NCBI GenBank assembly: GCA_020073385.1
Contig: JAIQFH010000007.1
Span: forward strand, 62,001 to 126,000
Length of the DNA: 64,000 nucleotides
Source: Terriglobia bacterium
GTDB taxonomy: Bacteria; Acidobacteriota; Terriglobia; Terriglobales; Acidobacteriaceae
Reading direction: 5' to 3'
Shown here piece by piece: positions 7,993 to 17,180 of this stretch; positions within the stretch are counted from its first letter, which is position 1; each line of letters begins with the position of its first letter. The notes under the pieces were generated by a model that saw only the letters and a program-made list of their open reading frames with translations, was not told where the DNA came from and searched no databases. The position numbers and the translations under genes are program-made.

Positions 7993-8913
7993 CTATCGCG
8001 TGACGACCTTCTCAATCTCCTGCCGCAACTCCCCATACGGCACCGCCCCCGGATGGTACCAGGCGACCTTCCCCGCACGATCCAGAAGCACCAGCGTAGG
8101 CGTGGTCGAAGCTCCATAGGCCTCGAAGTTGAACTTGCTGATGGGCACCGGCATGTCCAACAGACCGCTGTAAAACCGATGCCGCACCGCATCGATGTAC
8201 CGAAGTTCGTCATTCGGTGAAGCGTGCTCGATCTGCGCCGTGTAACCGTAAAAGCGCGTCGGCCCAATCACTTTCAATCCCTTGCCCGCATACTCGGTTC
8301 GCAGCTGGGTAATAATCGGCGCCTCGGCTTTGCAGTCCCCGCACCAGTGTGCCCAGAAAAAGAGCAGCAAGGGCGATCCTTTTAACGAAGCAGCCGCCGG
8401 CAGCGGCATTCCCAGAAATTGATCCGACTTCAACGACGGCGCGATCTTTCCCTGAAACGAGAGCAAATTCAGATTCTTCTGAATTCGATCGTGAATTGAC
8501 GTATCGCCGTATGTCCGCAGCGCCGACTGCAAGAGTGCGATTGCTTGCGTTTTCTGCCCGCGAGCAGCCAGCACCTGCGATTGCACCTCGAGCGCAGCCC
8601 CGAGCGCCAATGGCAAATGCGGCTCTGCATCAAGCGAACGCTGCTTCAGCAGATCCAGCGCCAGACTCTTGGTCTGTTTTGCGTACGCTGCCGCCTGATC
8701 GTACTGTCCCTGGTCGAGCGCGGCGCGTCCCATCCAAGAATAAGCTTCGAGATATTCCGGGTCTGTGCCTCGCTGATTACGATAGGAATTAAGCTGGGCT
8801 TCGGCTGCAGCAAAGTTGTTCTGAGCCAAGGCAAAGCGGACGCTGTCAACAATGCCGGCCCAGCAGGCATTCGCCGACAGCAGAATGACGATTAGAAAAA
8901 TCCGTGAACGCAT
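7993..8913 (-). CDS. Secreted TlpA/ResA-like thioredoxin with N-terminal TPR-like region
   Basis: A signal peptide (MRSRIFLIVILLSANACWAG) is followed by a helical TPR-like region (about residues 25-150) and a thioredoxin-fold domain. The active site is W190-C-G-D-C194 in LLLFFWAHWCGDCKAEAP, with the cis-proline block STTPTLVLLDRAGKV. The order suggests a periplasmic reductant of the TlpA group, working for example on apocytochromes or secreted disulfides; its partner is unknown. The start overlaps the first possible start of the divergent methyltransferase gene. Confidence 0.85.
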   Translation of the reverse strand: MRSRIFLIVILLSANACWAGIVDSVRFALAQNNFAAAEAQLNSYRNQRGTDPEYLEAYSWMGRAALDQGQYDQAAAYAKQTKSLALDLLKQRSLDAEPHLPLALGAALEVQSQVLAARGQKTQAIALLQSALRTYGDTSIHDRIQKNLNLLSFQGKIAPSLKSDQFLGMPLPAAASLKGSPLLLFFWAHWCGDCKAEAPIITQLRTEYAGKGLKVIGPTRFYGYTAQIEHASPNDELRYIDAVRHRFYSGLLDMPVPISKFNFEAYGASTTPTLVLLDRAGKVAWYHPGAVPYGELRQEIEKVVTR

Positions 8914-8921
8914 CCTTTTCT

Positions 8922-9650
8922 ATGATGATTGTTTTCGCAAAAAGTGGCAATTCCGAATTGGGAAACGCGTCGGCGTGGAACAGGATTCTCTGCCCCGTGA
9001 TCCCCACACTCCGCAGTACAATTACTGCTGTGAGTTTTGCTGGTCTGTACTCGGTCGTTGGTGGCTACTTTCGCCGCCGCCGGTATCGCTGGATACTAAC
9101 GGAGTTTCAAGGCTCTGAGTCCGTGGTCGATCTTGGCGGCACGCTTGAGAGTTGGCCCGCGGATAGCTTCCCGAACATTACCCTGGTGAATGTTGCATCG
9201 AACGTCCACCCTCTTCCGAATTGGGCCAGTTTCGTCCAGGCCGATGCCTGCCATGTGCCACTGTGCGGACCATTTGACCTTGCCTACTCCAACTCTGTCA
9301 TCGAGCATATGGGCACATGGGAACGCCAACGCGAGTTTGCCAGTGAAATGTATCGCCTCGGTCGTCGCATCTATTGCCAGACGCCAAATCGCTGGTTTCC
9401 GGTCGAACCGCACTACCTCACTGCGTTTCTCCATTGGCTGCCGCGCCGATGGTTCGGATATATCGCTCATCGCTGGCTCACGCTGCAGGGCTTAACTCAG
9501 AAGCCGTCGCGTGACGAATCGTTTAGTACTCGCCACAAAGAAGGCGTCCGCTTACTTAGCAAGCGCGAACTCCAGAAGCTATTTCCGGATTGCCAAATCA
9601 GGGTCGAACGTTTTCTGGGGTGGCCTAAGTCCTACGCCATTTGGCGTTAG
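8922..9650 (+). CDS. SAM-dependent class I methyltransferase
   Basis: The glycine-rich motif I is VVDLGGTLESW, followed by ITLVNVASN (motif II) and FVQADACHVPL, then FDLAYSNSVIEHMG, as in type 11 methyltransferases. The substrate is unknown; the C-terminal blocks SYAIWR and FLHWLPRRWFGY give no clue. The start is uncertain. ATG 8904 would overlap the start of the divergent thioredoxin gene, ATG 8922 or 8925 is reasonable, and a GTG at 8997 would still leave the full domain. No clear ribosome-binding site decides between them. Confidence 0.75.
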   Translation: MMIVFAKSGNSELGNASAWNRILCPVIPTLRSTITAVSFAGLYSVVGGYFRRRRYRWILTEFQGSESVVDLGGTLESWPADSFPNITLVNVASNVHPLPNWASFVQADACHVPLCGPFDLAYSNSVIEHMGTWERQREFASEMYRLGRRIYCQTPNRWFPVEPHYLTAFLHWLPRRWFGYIAHRWLTLQGLTQKPSRDESFSTRHKEGVRLLSKRELQKLFPDCQIRVERFLGWPKSYAIWR

Positions 9651-9700
9651 GGAATCTCAACGCTCGTAATATCAACAACTTAGCGCGACAACCGTACGAA

Positions 9701-9735
9701 TTCTGTGGCTATTTCTGTGCACTTTCACGTACAAT
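9701..9735 (+). promoter_or_regulatory. Possible promoter of the cold-shock gene
   Basis: A TACAAT -10-like hexamer sits at 9730-9735, with only a weak -35 candidate upstream. This would give a leader of roughly 120 bases before the start at 9864, and long structured leaders are common in cold-shock mRNAs. Weak evidence. Confidence 0.25.
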
Positions 9736-9863
9736 AAAGCTGCGTTTGACTTTAGAGTTCCTTCGCAGTACATGCATCTCCGCTTAACCCAGCGTGTGAC
9801 CTGCCTGCAGAAGAATCCCGAAAGTTTCAGCGCTACATCAAGAAAAAGGAACAGTGCAACAAC

Positions 9864-10064
9864 ATGGAAACAGGAACAGTGAAGTGGTTTAACGACGCTA
9901 AGGGCTACGGTTTCATCAGCCGCCAGAACGGCGAGGATGTCTTCGTGCATTTCTCCGCCATTCAGGCCAGTGGCTTCCGCAGCCTGCAGGAAGGTCAGCA
10001 AGTGCAATTTGACGTGGTCAAAGGCCCCAAGGGCTGGCAGGCAGAGAACGTCAAGGGCGTCTAA
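9864..10064 (+). CDS. cspA: Cold-shock protein (CspA family)
   Basis: This 66-residue single cold-shock domain starts [18 protein letters not shown] and contains the RNP1 motif KGYGFI and the RNP2 motif DVFVHFSAI. Such proteins bind single-stranded RNA or DNA and act as RNA chaperones. An AAGGA ribosome-binding site lies about 15 bases upstream of the ATG. The length is the normal size of the family and a strong terminator follows, so the gene is probably a single transcription unit. Whether it is cold-induced cannot be told from the sequence. Confidence 0.95.
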   Translation: METGTVKWFNDAKGYGFISRQNGEDVFVHFSAIQASGFRSLQEGQQVQFDVVKGPKGWQAENVKGV

Positions 10065-10094
10065 ACACCGCTTCGCAAGTGACAATCCGCATGA

Positions 10095-10127
10095 GGGCGG
10101 CCAGAGATGGCCGCCCTTAGTGTTTTT
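10095..10127 (+). terminator. Rho-independent terminator of the cold-shock gene
   Basis: A perfect 9-bp stem, GGGCGGCCA-GAGA-TGGCCGCCC (10095-10116), is followed by a run of six T at 10122-10127. Confidence 0.85.
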
Positions 10128-10132
10128 TGGGA

Positions 10133-10175
10133 CGTTCCTCTGTGTACCCCTGTGCCCTCCGTGGTGAAAGTTTTT
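10133..10175 (-). repeat. Family F repeat (CACCACAGAGGGCACAGAGG type)
   Basis: The + strand reads CCTCTGTGTACCCCTGTGCC and then CTCCGTGGTGAAAG, the reverse complement of the F consensus found at 27541, 32212, 34640, 39241 and 58797. Confidence 0.7.
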
Positions 10176-10310
10176 CTGCTCGTGATAAGTCCTGGTGGGC
10201 ACGAGCCCGCAGGTTCTCGCGCAGAATCTCCTTCCCGTGCACCCATACATTAGATTGGCGACTTTACCCGGCTCTTAGTGTTCAGGGAGAAACATGCTGT
10301 CGCAGCTGTT

Positions 10311-11158
10311 TCACTCCTCGCGCAGCAATATCAACGGATCAATCGACAGTGCCCGACGCGCCGGTATCCAAGTAGCTAGCAGCCCGAGCAGCGACATCGC
10401 TAGAACAACGCCGGCTAGCACCCAGGGGTCTCGGGGAGTAGCCTGGTACACAATGAAAGCCAGTACGCGGCTGGCCAGGATTCCCAGAATCAATCCCGCA
10501 ACGGAACCGACCGCCAGTAACTTCACGGCACGTCCCAATGCCGTTTGCAATACTTCCTTCCGCTGCGCCCCGAGGGCCAGACGAATGCCCAACTCGCGCA
10601 ATCGCTTGCTGACTGAGTATGCGGCCATTCCAAAGATCCCGGTAATCGACAGGATCGCGCCCATCATTCCCAACACTCCCAGAGACATCGTGGCCATGCG
10701 CGCGGGAAACAAAACGATGTCTAATTGTGCCGTCCAGGTTGCCGTGTCCACCGGCAGCCCCGCATCCAACTGGCGCAACTGGCTCCTGATATCGGCGGCA
10801 AGCTGTTGCGGATCGCGGCTCGATCGGACGACAAGATCCGACGCGCTGGTCGGTGATTGCAGGAATGGCGGAAAGATCGCCGGCTGTTGATCCTCCGTAA
10901 GGCTCATATACTTTCCGTCTTCGACCACGCCCACCACCTGGACGCGCGATCCATCCTGCATCTTGTAATACCGCCCGACTGCGTTGGTGACCGAACCAAA
11001 TATCTTTACGGCGAATTCCCGGTTCACAAGTGCCACCGGAGGAGCGTTCTTGTCGTCATGCCACGTAAGGTCTCGCCCCGCCAGGAGAGCAGTTCCTGCC
11101 GCGCGAAAGTATTCGGGTGAGACGTCGTAACGATAAGGCCTGGCAGCGGCATTCGATG
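10311..11158 (-). pseudogene. Remnant of an ADOP-type (MacB/FtsX-like) permease, C-terminal third only
   Basis: The readable frame shows YRYDVSPEYFRAAGTALLAG, then VALVNREFAVKIFG, three hydrophobic segments (LGVLGMMGAILSITGIFGMA, LLAVGSVAGLILGILASRV, VLAGVVLAMSLLGLLATWIP), the REIGIR-like motif RLRELGIRLALGAQ and the ending ARRALSIDPLILLREE. These are hallmarks of the C-terminal half of acidobacterial duplicated orphan permeases, which are usually about 800 residues. Going upstream, the frame meets a TAG near 11159-11161 with no start codon before the homologous block; the first usable start is GTG 11036, inside the domain. The first two thirds are missing, so I call it a pseudogene. Confidence 0.75.
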
Positions 11159-11572
11159 GCTAAGCTGTCAAGGAGAACCGGCACCCGTGTCGAAGTTTTC
11201 CTTTGATCCCGAGCAGCGTAGCCCAAAGCAGACCTTAGAACTCAGACTTCGGACCTTAAAACGATTCTGGCTTTGGAAGGCGCCGCTAAGACGCTCCCTT
11301 TTCAAAACCATTTATGGACGAGGTCGTACGGCTTCAGAAACACGGGCACCGTTAAGGGCAGCGCCCCATTTGTCCCGGCTCTTGCTTCTGAGTGGCTCCT
11401 TCTCCAATCGTTCCCACCCATTCCCCTCGGAAGGTTAGCCGCGGTTGCAGGAAGGTTGCGTTCCTTCTAGCGTCCCCAACACCTAAGTACCTGATGAGCA
11501 GAAACTCATAATGCGTTCTTCGCTTGCCGCCGATGTGCTGGAAGAGCAATTCATTACTCAAAGGCGGAAGCA
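11159..11572. other. Gap without a recognisable gene
   Basis: No frame here looks like protein. It contains an isolated family E-like stretch (ACTCAGACTTCGGACCTT near 11241) and probably the promoter region of the downstream protease gene, though no clear hexamers were found. Confidence 0.5.
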
Positions 11573-14500
11573 ATGTCATACTCATGCGCATTTTGCAGAC
11601 GATCAGAGCGATCACTCGGCGCCGGCCTGCTGAGCGTATTCATCCTGCTCGCCAGCACTACACTTAGCGGACAAGCCCCCAAGCCCACGGACCTGGAGTA
11701 TCACAAGTTCCGGCCCAAAGTCGCACCCGAGCCCATGGCCTCATCCGCCTTGAACCAGGCGACAATCTCGAACGGGATCAGCGCAAGCGTTCTGCAGCAG
11801 ATGCAGGCGCTGCAACTGGAAAAAATGTCGCGAACGCCGGCGCAGCAAAAGATCGATTCCAACGTTCTCTACACCGTGCGCATGCTTGCCGGAAAGGACG
11901 CTGCGCCCGGGGTCACGTCGCTTTACACCGGAGTGGATCTCGACGCGAGCGACAACCTTATCGTCGACATGGTGGCCAATGTGACGGATGCGCTGCTCTC
12001 GCAACTGAACTCAGCCGGGGCGCAAGTGTTGTATACAAATCGCGCCCTGCGCAGCATTCGCGCCAGTATTCCTCCTCAGACAATCGAGAACATTGCAGCG
12101 TCACCCGACGTTGTGTTTATTTCCCCGAGGCAGGGATCGTCCACACGGCAAGAACTCAGTGGACACATCCGTCCCATCTCTGGACAGAATACAGCCCCGA
12201 CCTTTCGGAAAAGAGCCGAAAAGATCCGGCAGCAATTGTCGGCGGTTGCATCAGTCGCTGGAACCGTACAGATGGGACAAGGCAGCGTGGAGACGGAAGG
12301 CGACATCACTCACCGCACCATGGTCGCCCGGGGAAGCTTCGGCGTGGATGGGTCTCCGCTAAAGATCGGCGTTCTGTCGGACGGAGTCTCCCATCTCGCT
12401 CAGAGCCAGGCCACGGGAGACCTTCCACCAACTTGCGGAACACCGCCGTGCGTGACCGTCCTGCCCGGCCAGACCGGCGCAGGCGATGAAGGCACGGCCA
12501 TGATGGAGATCATTCACGACATGGCTCCGGGAGCCAGCCTTTACTTCGCCACAGCCGACAACAGCATCGTGAGCTTTGCGCAGAACATTCGCGATCTGCG
12601 CGCCGCAGGCTGCGACATCATTGTCGATGACGTCTTCTACTACGTGGAGAGTCCATTCCAGGACGGACAGGCGCCCTCGGTCGTTTCCACCAGCCAGGGC
12701 GGCGTGGTGACGCAGGCTGTCAACGATGTGGTGGCGTCAGGGGCGTTGTATTTTTCGTCCGCGGGAAATGAAGGCAACCTGGATAGCGGCACCTCCGGCA
12801 CGTATGAAGGCGATTTCACTGGCGTGGCAGCGGGCGCGCCTTTGCCGAGCGGCAAAGTCCACAACTTCGGTGGCACGCTGTACGACACAATCACCTCACC
12901 TGGAATGCAGGTCATCGGATTGTGGTGGGCCGATCCGCTGGGTGGATCCTCCAACGACTATGACCTTTACGTTCTGAACAGCACAGGCGCGACGATTCTG
13001 GCGGCATCGACGAACATCCAGACTGGAACTCAAGACCCAAGCGAGTTGTTGGGAAGTGCCAATGTCATTACGAATAATCGCCTGACCGTATTTCAGAATA
13101 CGGGGGCAAGCGACCGTTTCTTTCATCTCGGGCTGTTTCGCGGCAAGCTTGCCGTAAATACCGCGGGAGAAACGCACGGGCATTCGGCTGCTTCGGAAGC
13201 ATACACAGTGGCGGCCACACCGGCGTCTGGAGCGTTCGGTACAGGCTATCCCACGGGACCTTATCCGAATCCGTTTGATGCGAGCAATCTAGTCGAGCTG
13301 TTCACCTCCGACGGGCCGCGGCAGATCTTCTTCAATGGCGATTCGACGGCGATCACTCCCGGGAATCTCTCCTCGAGCGGCGGCTCCATATTGGACAAAC
13401 CAGACATCACCGCGGCTGATGGCGTGTCGGTGACTGGGGTTGGCGGCTTCGGGACTCCGTTCTACGGAACATCGGCGGCCGCCCCAGCGGCAGCCTCCGT
13501 CGCAGCCCTGGTGTGGGCGGCCCAGCCGACACTGACACCGGCGCAGATGCGAACGGTATTGACCAGCAGCGCGGTTGACATTATGGCTTCCGGATTTGAC
13601 CGAGACTCCGGCAACGGCATCGTGATGGCATGGGAAGCCATTAATTCACTTGGAGTCACCGGATACGCGAACCCTGAGTTGGGGAACGTCACCGCCAACG
13701 AGAATCCCGGAGACGGCAACGGAGTCATTGAAGCCGGCGAAGGAGCTGTGGTTGTTATCCCGCTGAAGAATACTTCGGGCGTAAACGCGGCGACCGGAAT
13801 CACTGCAACCCTGACCACTACCACCGCGAACGTCTATGTCACGCAACCAGGAACCAGCGGGTATGCGAGCATGCCCGCCGGTTCGAACGGCGGGAACAAT
13901 CTGTCGCCGTTCACTTTCACTCTCGATCCAGCTTTCGCATGCGGCCAGACCATCGATTTCGCCCTGACCGTCAGCAATACCGGAGGCCCGCAGCGAGTGC
14001 TGAATTTCACGGTTCCGACCGGGCTGCTTTCGATCACCAATACTCTGGGAACCAAGCCTGCCGAAGTGCCCGGCGTGACGACTGCGACCGGCACCCAGAC
14101 CGGCAGAATCAATCGCAATGGCGTGATCAGCGCGTGCGGTACGCCTAAAGCTTTCCCAGGCACCATCGCCGGCAGCCATGCTTTCGATTCCTACACTTTT
14201 ACGGCGTGCCGGTCGGCCTGCATCGAAGTCGGACTTAGCGCGGGCTCTTCCGCGACCAACCTGTTCACGTCGGCATATTCGCCGTCGTACGATTCAGGCA
14301 GCATTGGAACCAACTACGCCGGGGACGCCGGCCTGAGCACCGCCTCGCAGACATTCAGCGTGGATGCGACCGCGGCCAGCACCTACACCCTCGTGGTCAA
14401 CGATGTGGCAGGGAACACTACCGCGAACACGTATACGATTCAGATTCCTGCCTGTGCTTTCAGCTGCAATGTGAATCATCTACCGGTAGCTGTGGCGCAC

Positions 14501-15199
14501 GACGTAAGTGTGATCGCCGCGAATACCGGGGGAACTGCGGCAGTCAATATCGACAACGGATCTTCGGATCCTGATTCCGACGCGATTACGCTCACGCAGA
14601 TTCCGGCTGGTCCGTATCCGGTTGGAACCACAAGCGTGATCCTCACGGTTGTGGACGCGAAGGGCGCTACCGATCAGGCGACGGCGAATGTGACTGTGAT
14701 CGCGCCGGGATTCTCGCTAGCGGCAACTTTGCCCTCGGTGAGCACGACAGCCGGAGAGTCTGCGACCGACCACGTTACCTTCACACCGAATCCAGGGATT
14801 GGGGCAGATATGACTCTGGCCTGCTCCGGATTGCCCGCAGGCGCCCACTGCACGTTTGTCCCAGCAACGGTGGATGGCGGGCAGCGCTCAAACCGATGTC
14901 GTCGTGACTGTGGCCACGGCAGCCTCTTCGGCAGCGGCCCCTCGTCCGCGGATCGTCTACGGGGCGTGGCTTCCGTTCATAGGGATAGGAGTGTTTGGCT
15001 TGATCTTCGCGGTTCCGGCGAAACGACGGCGAGCCTCAGCGGTGATGCTGTTGATCGTCCTCTTTGGTGCAATCGGGTTAATGCCGGCGTGCGGCGGCGT
15101 GAGTACGCCTGCTCCTCCAAAGAGCCACACGTACACAGTCACTGTGACCGGCACTTCTGGGAACGTGACACACACGACGAACTTCAGCCTGACCGTTAA
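11573..15199 (+). CDS. Secreted subtilase-fold (S8-like) protease with C-terminal adhesion-like domains; frameshifted near its end
   Basis: A signal segment (about residues 17-33) precedes a propeptide-like region. The subtilase-like core shows VLSDGVS with Asp270, DEGTAMMEIIHDMAPGA where the usual catalytic His is replaced by a D305-E306 pair, the oxyanion motif SSAGNEGN, and GTSAAAPAAAS with Ser634. Further repeats follow (residues about 690-1090), including a cadherin- or HYR-like stretch (DPDSDAITLTQIPAGPYPVG). After TFVPATVDGG (about 14880) the frame loses its character and becomes Arg- and His-rich; the expected hydrophobic tail continues one frame over to 15203. The gene is therefore frameshifted, by mutation or sequence error. 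Confidence 0.8.
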   Translation: MSYSCAFCRRSERSLGAGLLSVFILLASTTLSGQAPKPTDLEYHKFRPKVAPEPMASSALNQATISNGISASVLQQMQALQLEKMSRTPAQQKIDSNVLYTVRMLAGKDAAPGVTSLYTGVDLDASDNLIVDMVANVTDALLSQLNSAGAQVLYTNRALRSIRASIPPQTIENIAASPDVVFISPRQGSSTRQELSGHIRPISGQNTAPTFRKRAEKIRQQLSAVASVAGTVQMGQGSVETEGDITHRTMVARGSFGVDGSPLKIGVLSDGVSHLAQSQATGDLPPTCGTPPCVTVLPGQTGAGDEGTAMMEIIHDMAPGASLYFATADNSIVSFAQNIRDLRAAGCDIIVDDVFYYVESPFQDGQAPSVVSTSQGGVVTQAVNDVVASGALYFSSAGNEGNLDSGTSGTYEGDFTGVAAGAPLPSGKVHNFGGTLYDTITSPGMQVIGLWWADPLGGSSNDYDLYVLNSTGATILAASTNIQTGTQDPSELLGSANVITNNRLTVFQNTGASDRFFHLGLFRGKLAVNTAGETHGHSAASEAYTVAATPASGAFGTGYPTGPYPNPFDASNLVELFTSDGPRQIFFNGDSTAITPGNLSSSGGSILDKPDITAADGVSVTGVGGFGTPFYGTSAAAPAAASVAALVWAAQPTLTPAQMRTVLTSSAVDIMASGFDRDSGNGIVMAWEAINSLGVTGYANPELGNVTANENPGDGNGVIEAGEGAVVVIPLKNTSGVNAATGITATLTTTTANVYVTQPGTSGYASMPAGSNGGNNLSPFTFTLDPAFACGQTIDFALTVSNTGGPQRVLNFTVPTGLLSITNTLGTKPAEVPGVTTATGTQTGRINRNGVISACGTPKAFPGTIAGSHAFDSYTFTACRSACIEVGLSAGSSATNLFTSAYSPSYDSGSIGTNYAGDAGLSTASQTFSVDATAASTYTLVVNDVAGNTTANTYTIQIPACAFSCNVNHLPVAVAHDVSVIAANTGGTAAVNIDNGSSDPDSDAITLTQIPAGPYPVGTTSVILTVVDAKGATDQATANVTVIAPGFSLAATLPSVSTTAGESATDHVTFTPNPGIGADMTLACSGLPAGAHCTFVPATVDGGQRSNRCRRDCGHGSLFGSGPSSADRLRGVASVHRDRSVWLDLRGSGETTASLSGDAVDRPLWCNRVNAGVRRREYACSSKEPHVHSHCDRHFWERDTHDELQPDR

Positions 15200-15203
15200 C
15201 TAG
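14856..15203 (+). other. Displaced C-terminal tail of the protease, in the shifted frame
   Basis: In frame 3, SAQTDVVVTVATAASS continues the protein lost from frame 2 near 14880. It then gives two hydrophobic segments (FIGIGVFGLIFAVP and AVMLLIVLFGAIGLMPA) separated by KRRRAS, a Cys-Gly-Gly, and TYTVTVTGTSGNVTHTTN before a stop at 15203. The same order ends the NHL protein at 46522-50079, which argues that this is the true C-terminus. Confidence 0.75.
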
Positions 15204-15230
15204 GGATAACCGTCAGCGCCGTGCGAAGGA

Positions 15231-15256
15231 GAGGATCGCCTAACAGGGCGATCCTC
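15231..15256. terminator. Stem-loop between convergent genes
   Basis: A perfect 10-bp stem, GAGGATCGCC-TAACAG-GGCGATCCTC, lies between the convergent protease and trehalase genes. It has no T run on either side, so it may be a bidirectional attenuating hairpin rather than a strict intrinsic terminator. Confidence 0.5.
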
Positions 15257-15283
15257 ACTGCTTCTGGGGGAGAATCTGTGTTT

Positions 15284-17026
15284 CTATTTTGCAGATGGCA
15301 GCGGCTGACTTTGTTCCTGCTCGAGCCGTTGGACCATCGTTGCGGGGAGGTGGTGCAGCAGTTCCAGGAACGCCGCGTTAGTCCAGCCGAAGCCGACTAC
15401 GTTCATGTGATAGCCGAGTTCAGCGTGCGCTTCGGAGGAGCGTGTCACGACGTTGTATTTTTCCCGGATCTCACCGTCGCGGTGGAAATTATCAGCCACG
15501 GTCGACAGAAACTCGTACGAGACTCTGTCCGCGTCCGCATTGTCGCCATAGCGCCGTAGCCCATCGATGGCGATCATCTCGATATTTCCCCAGCCGTAGG
15601 GCAGATCCCACTGCGCGCCGGTCTCTTCCGTGCTCATGGGAATGCCACCCGACTGCTCGAACACCTTCAGATTGCTGAGGACTGCCTTGGCCTGCTCGGG
15701 AGTGGCTAAGCCCGCCCACAGCGGATAAAACGTGCTCGCATACTTGTAGTCCGACATCTGCTTTGTCATGAAGTTGAAATCAAAGAAGAATCCCTGGTCC
15801 TGATTCCAGAGATACTTCGTGATCAGTTTCTTACGCTCTTCGGCGCGCTTGTTCCATCTGCTCGCGTCGTCGGTGTGCCCGAGCCAGCGGCTGATTTGCT
15901 CCAAATCTTTTTCCGTTTTGTAAAGCAGGCTGTTGAGGCACACCGGAGCGTAATGATGCGTCGCCGAACCGAATGCTCCAAAACGAAAGCTGACGTCAAA
16001 TCCGGACTCCCGCATCGAGCGGTCACCCCTGTAGTAGTCCTTACTCAACCTGAATTGCCTGGGCGGCTCGCACTCGGCATGTGCCATGGTCGTCGCAGCA
16101 TCGCACACTTGCAGCGTGTAACCGGCGCCAGCACCCTGTTGCTCCGTTCCCGGCTGAGCCTCCACCAGGTAATGATCCGCCTGCTCGGGATGCAAGAAGA
16201 AGTACTGCGCCACTTTGCGGTAGAAGCCGGTCTCGTCTTTCACCGCCTCCTGAGGCGGCCCGTCGCCAAAGTCGTAGTAGCGCGACAATCCAGTGTCACC
16301 GGCAAGATGCGGCTCACGTGTCCACATCTCGTAGTCCTTGCTCAAATCTGCGTACGCGCGCTCCAGCCAGGCCTTTTCGTCTTTTGCGCCGGGCTGCTTC
16401 CGGGTCGCTTCATAGACGTCGACGAACATCGAACTCAGGAACGGAGGCTGCGAACGCGTCAGGTAGTACGTGCGATTCGCATTCAGCATCGCCCCGTAGT
16501 GCTCGATCTCGAAAAAAAAGTTGTCGACCATTCCTCGCGCCAGTTCCACCCGTTCTGACTGCAGCAGGCCGCGAACGATGAAATAGCTGTCCCAGCCGTA
16601 CATTTCGTTGAAGCGCCCGCCCGGCACGACGTACTTGTTAGGAAGGTAGAGAAGGCCCGGCAGATCGATGTTGCTGGTGGAGATCTCACCCAGTCGATGG
16701 ATTTCCATCGGCAAGTGCTCGACGCGAACGTTGCAGTTCTTGCTCAGCGTCTGCACGGAAGCAGGCTCCGCCATTTCCCTCGGCAGATAGAGCACAGATT
16801 GAGCAGTAATCTTCGGGTCAACAATGCTCTTGCAGTCAGTCATCGAGCGCGTCAGCGTATCCCATCCCGACGAGATGTAGTCGAGGATCGGCTTCAGACC
16901 TTTTGCATCGCCGGCTGCCGCGCTCTGACCTTGGGCAGGCGCAACTGCACAAATTGCGAAGAGAACGAAGAGCGCGAATGTGAACTGCTTTCCGCGACGA
17001 TTAATTAACGAACCGATGAGATTCAT
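15284..17026 (-). CDS. treA: Secreted trehalase, glycoside hydrolase family 37
   Basis: The protein hydrolyses alpha,alpha-trehalose to two glucose molecules. Both GH37 signatures are present: PGGRFNEMYGWDSYF and QWDLPYGWGN. The block NYDFGDGPP-like YYDFGDGPPQE and the ending GEIREKYNVV, GYHMNVVGFGWTNAAFLEL also match. The length of 580 residues is typical. An N-terminal signal peptide (residues about 13-34, ending APAQGQ) suggests periplasmic export, so external trehalose is the likely substrate. It is divergent from the sortilin-type gene, with about 150 bases between them, and converges on the protease gene. Confidence 0.93.
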   Translation of the reverse strand: MNLIGSLINRRGKQFTFALFVLFAICAVAPAQGQSAAAGDAKGLKPILDYISSGWDTLTRSMTDCKSIVDPKITAQSVLYLPREMAEPASVQTLSKNCNVRVEHLPMEIHRLGEISTSNIDLPGLLYLPNKYVVPGGRFNEMYGWDSYFIVRGLLQSERVELARGMVDNFFFEIEHYGAMLNANRTYYLTRSQPPFLSSMFVDVYEATRKQPGAKDEKAWLERAYADLSKDYEMWTREPHLAGDTGLSRYYDFGDGPPQEAVKDETGFYRKVAQYFFLHPEQADHYLVEAQPGTEQQGAGAGYTLQVCDAATTMAHAECEPPRQFRLSKDYYRGDRSMRESGFDVSFRFGAFGSATHHYAPVCLNSLLYKTEKDLEQISRWLGHTDDASRWNKRAEERKKLITKYLWNQDQGFFFDFNFMTKQMSDYKYASTFYPLWAGLATPEQAKAVLSNLKVFEQSGGIPMSTEETGAQWDLPYGWGNIEMIAIDGLRRYGDNADADRVSYEFLSTVADNFHRDGEIREKYNVVTRSSEAHAELGYHMNVVGFGWTNAAFLELLHHLPATMVQRLEQEQSQPLPSAK

Positions 17027-17180
17027 TGTTATGTCAGGAAAAACTTCGCAATCATATATGCGCCAACAGAACTCACCAAACGAATTTGAGGGATTGCGCC
17101 AAATATCCCCACTGCCGGACTCCGATCGCCAGCTCTTTGATTTATCCTATGTACTTTGGTCAGGGATCTGAGGGGGACCG

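Noticed and set aside
9651-9863. Riboswitch in the cold-shock leader
   Set aside because: No known aptamer pattern seen; the leader may fold but I cannot support a specific class.
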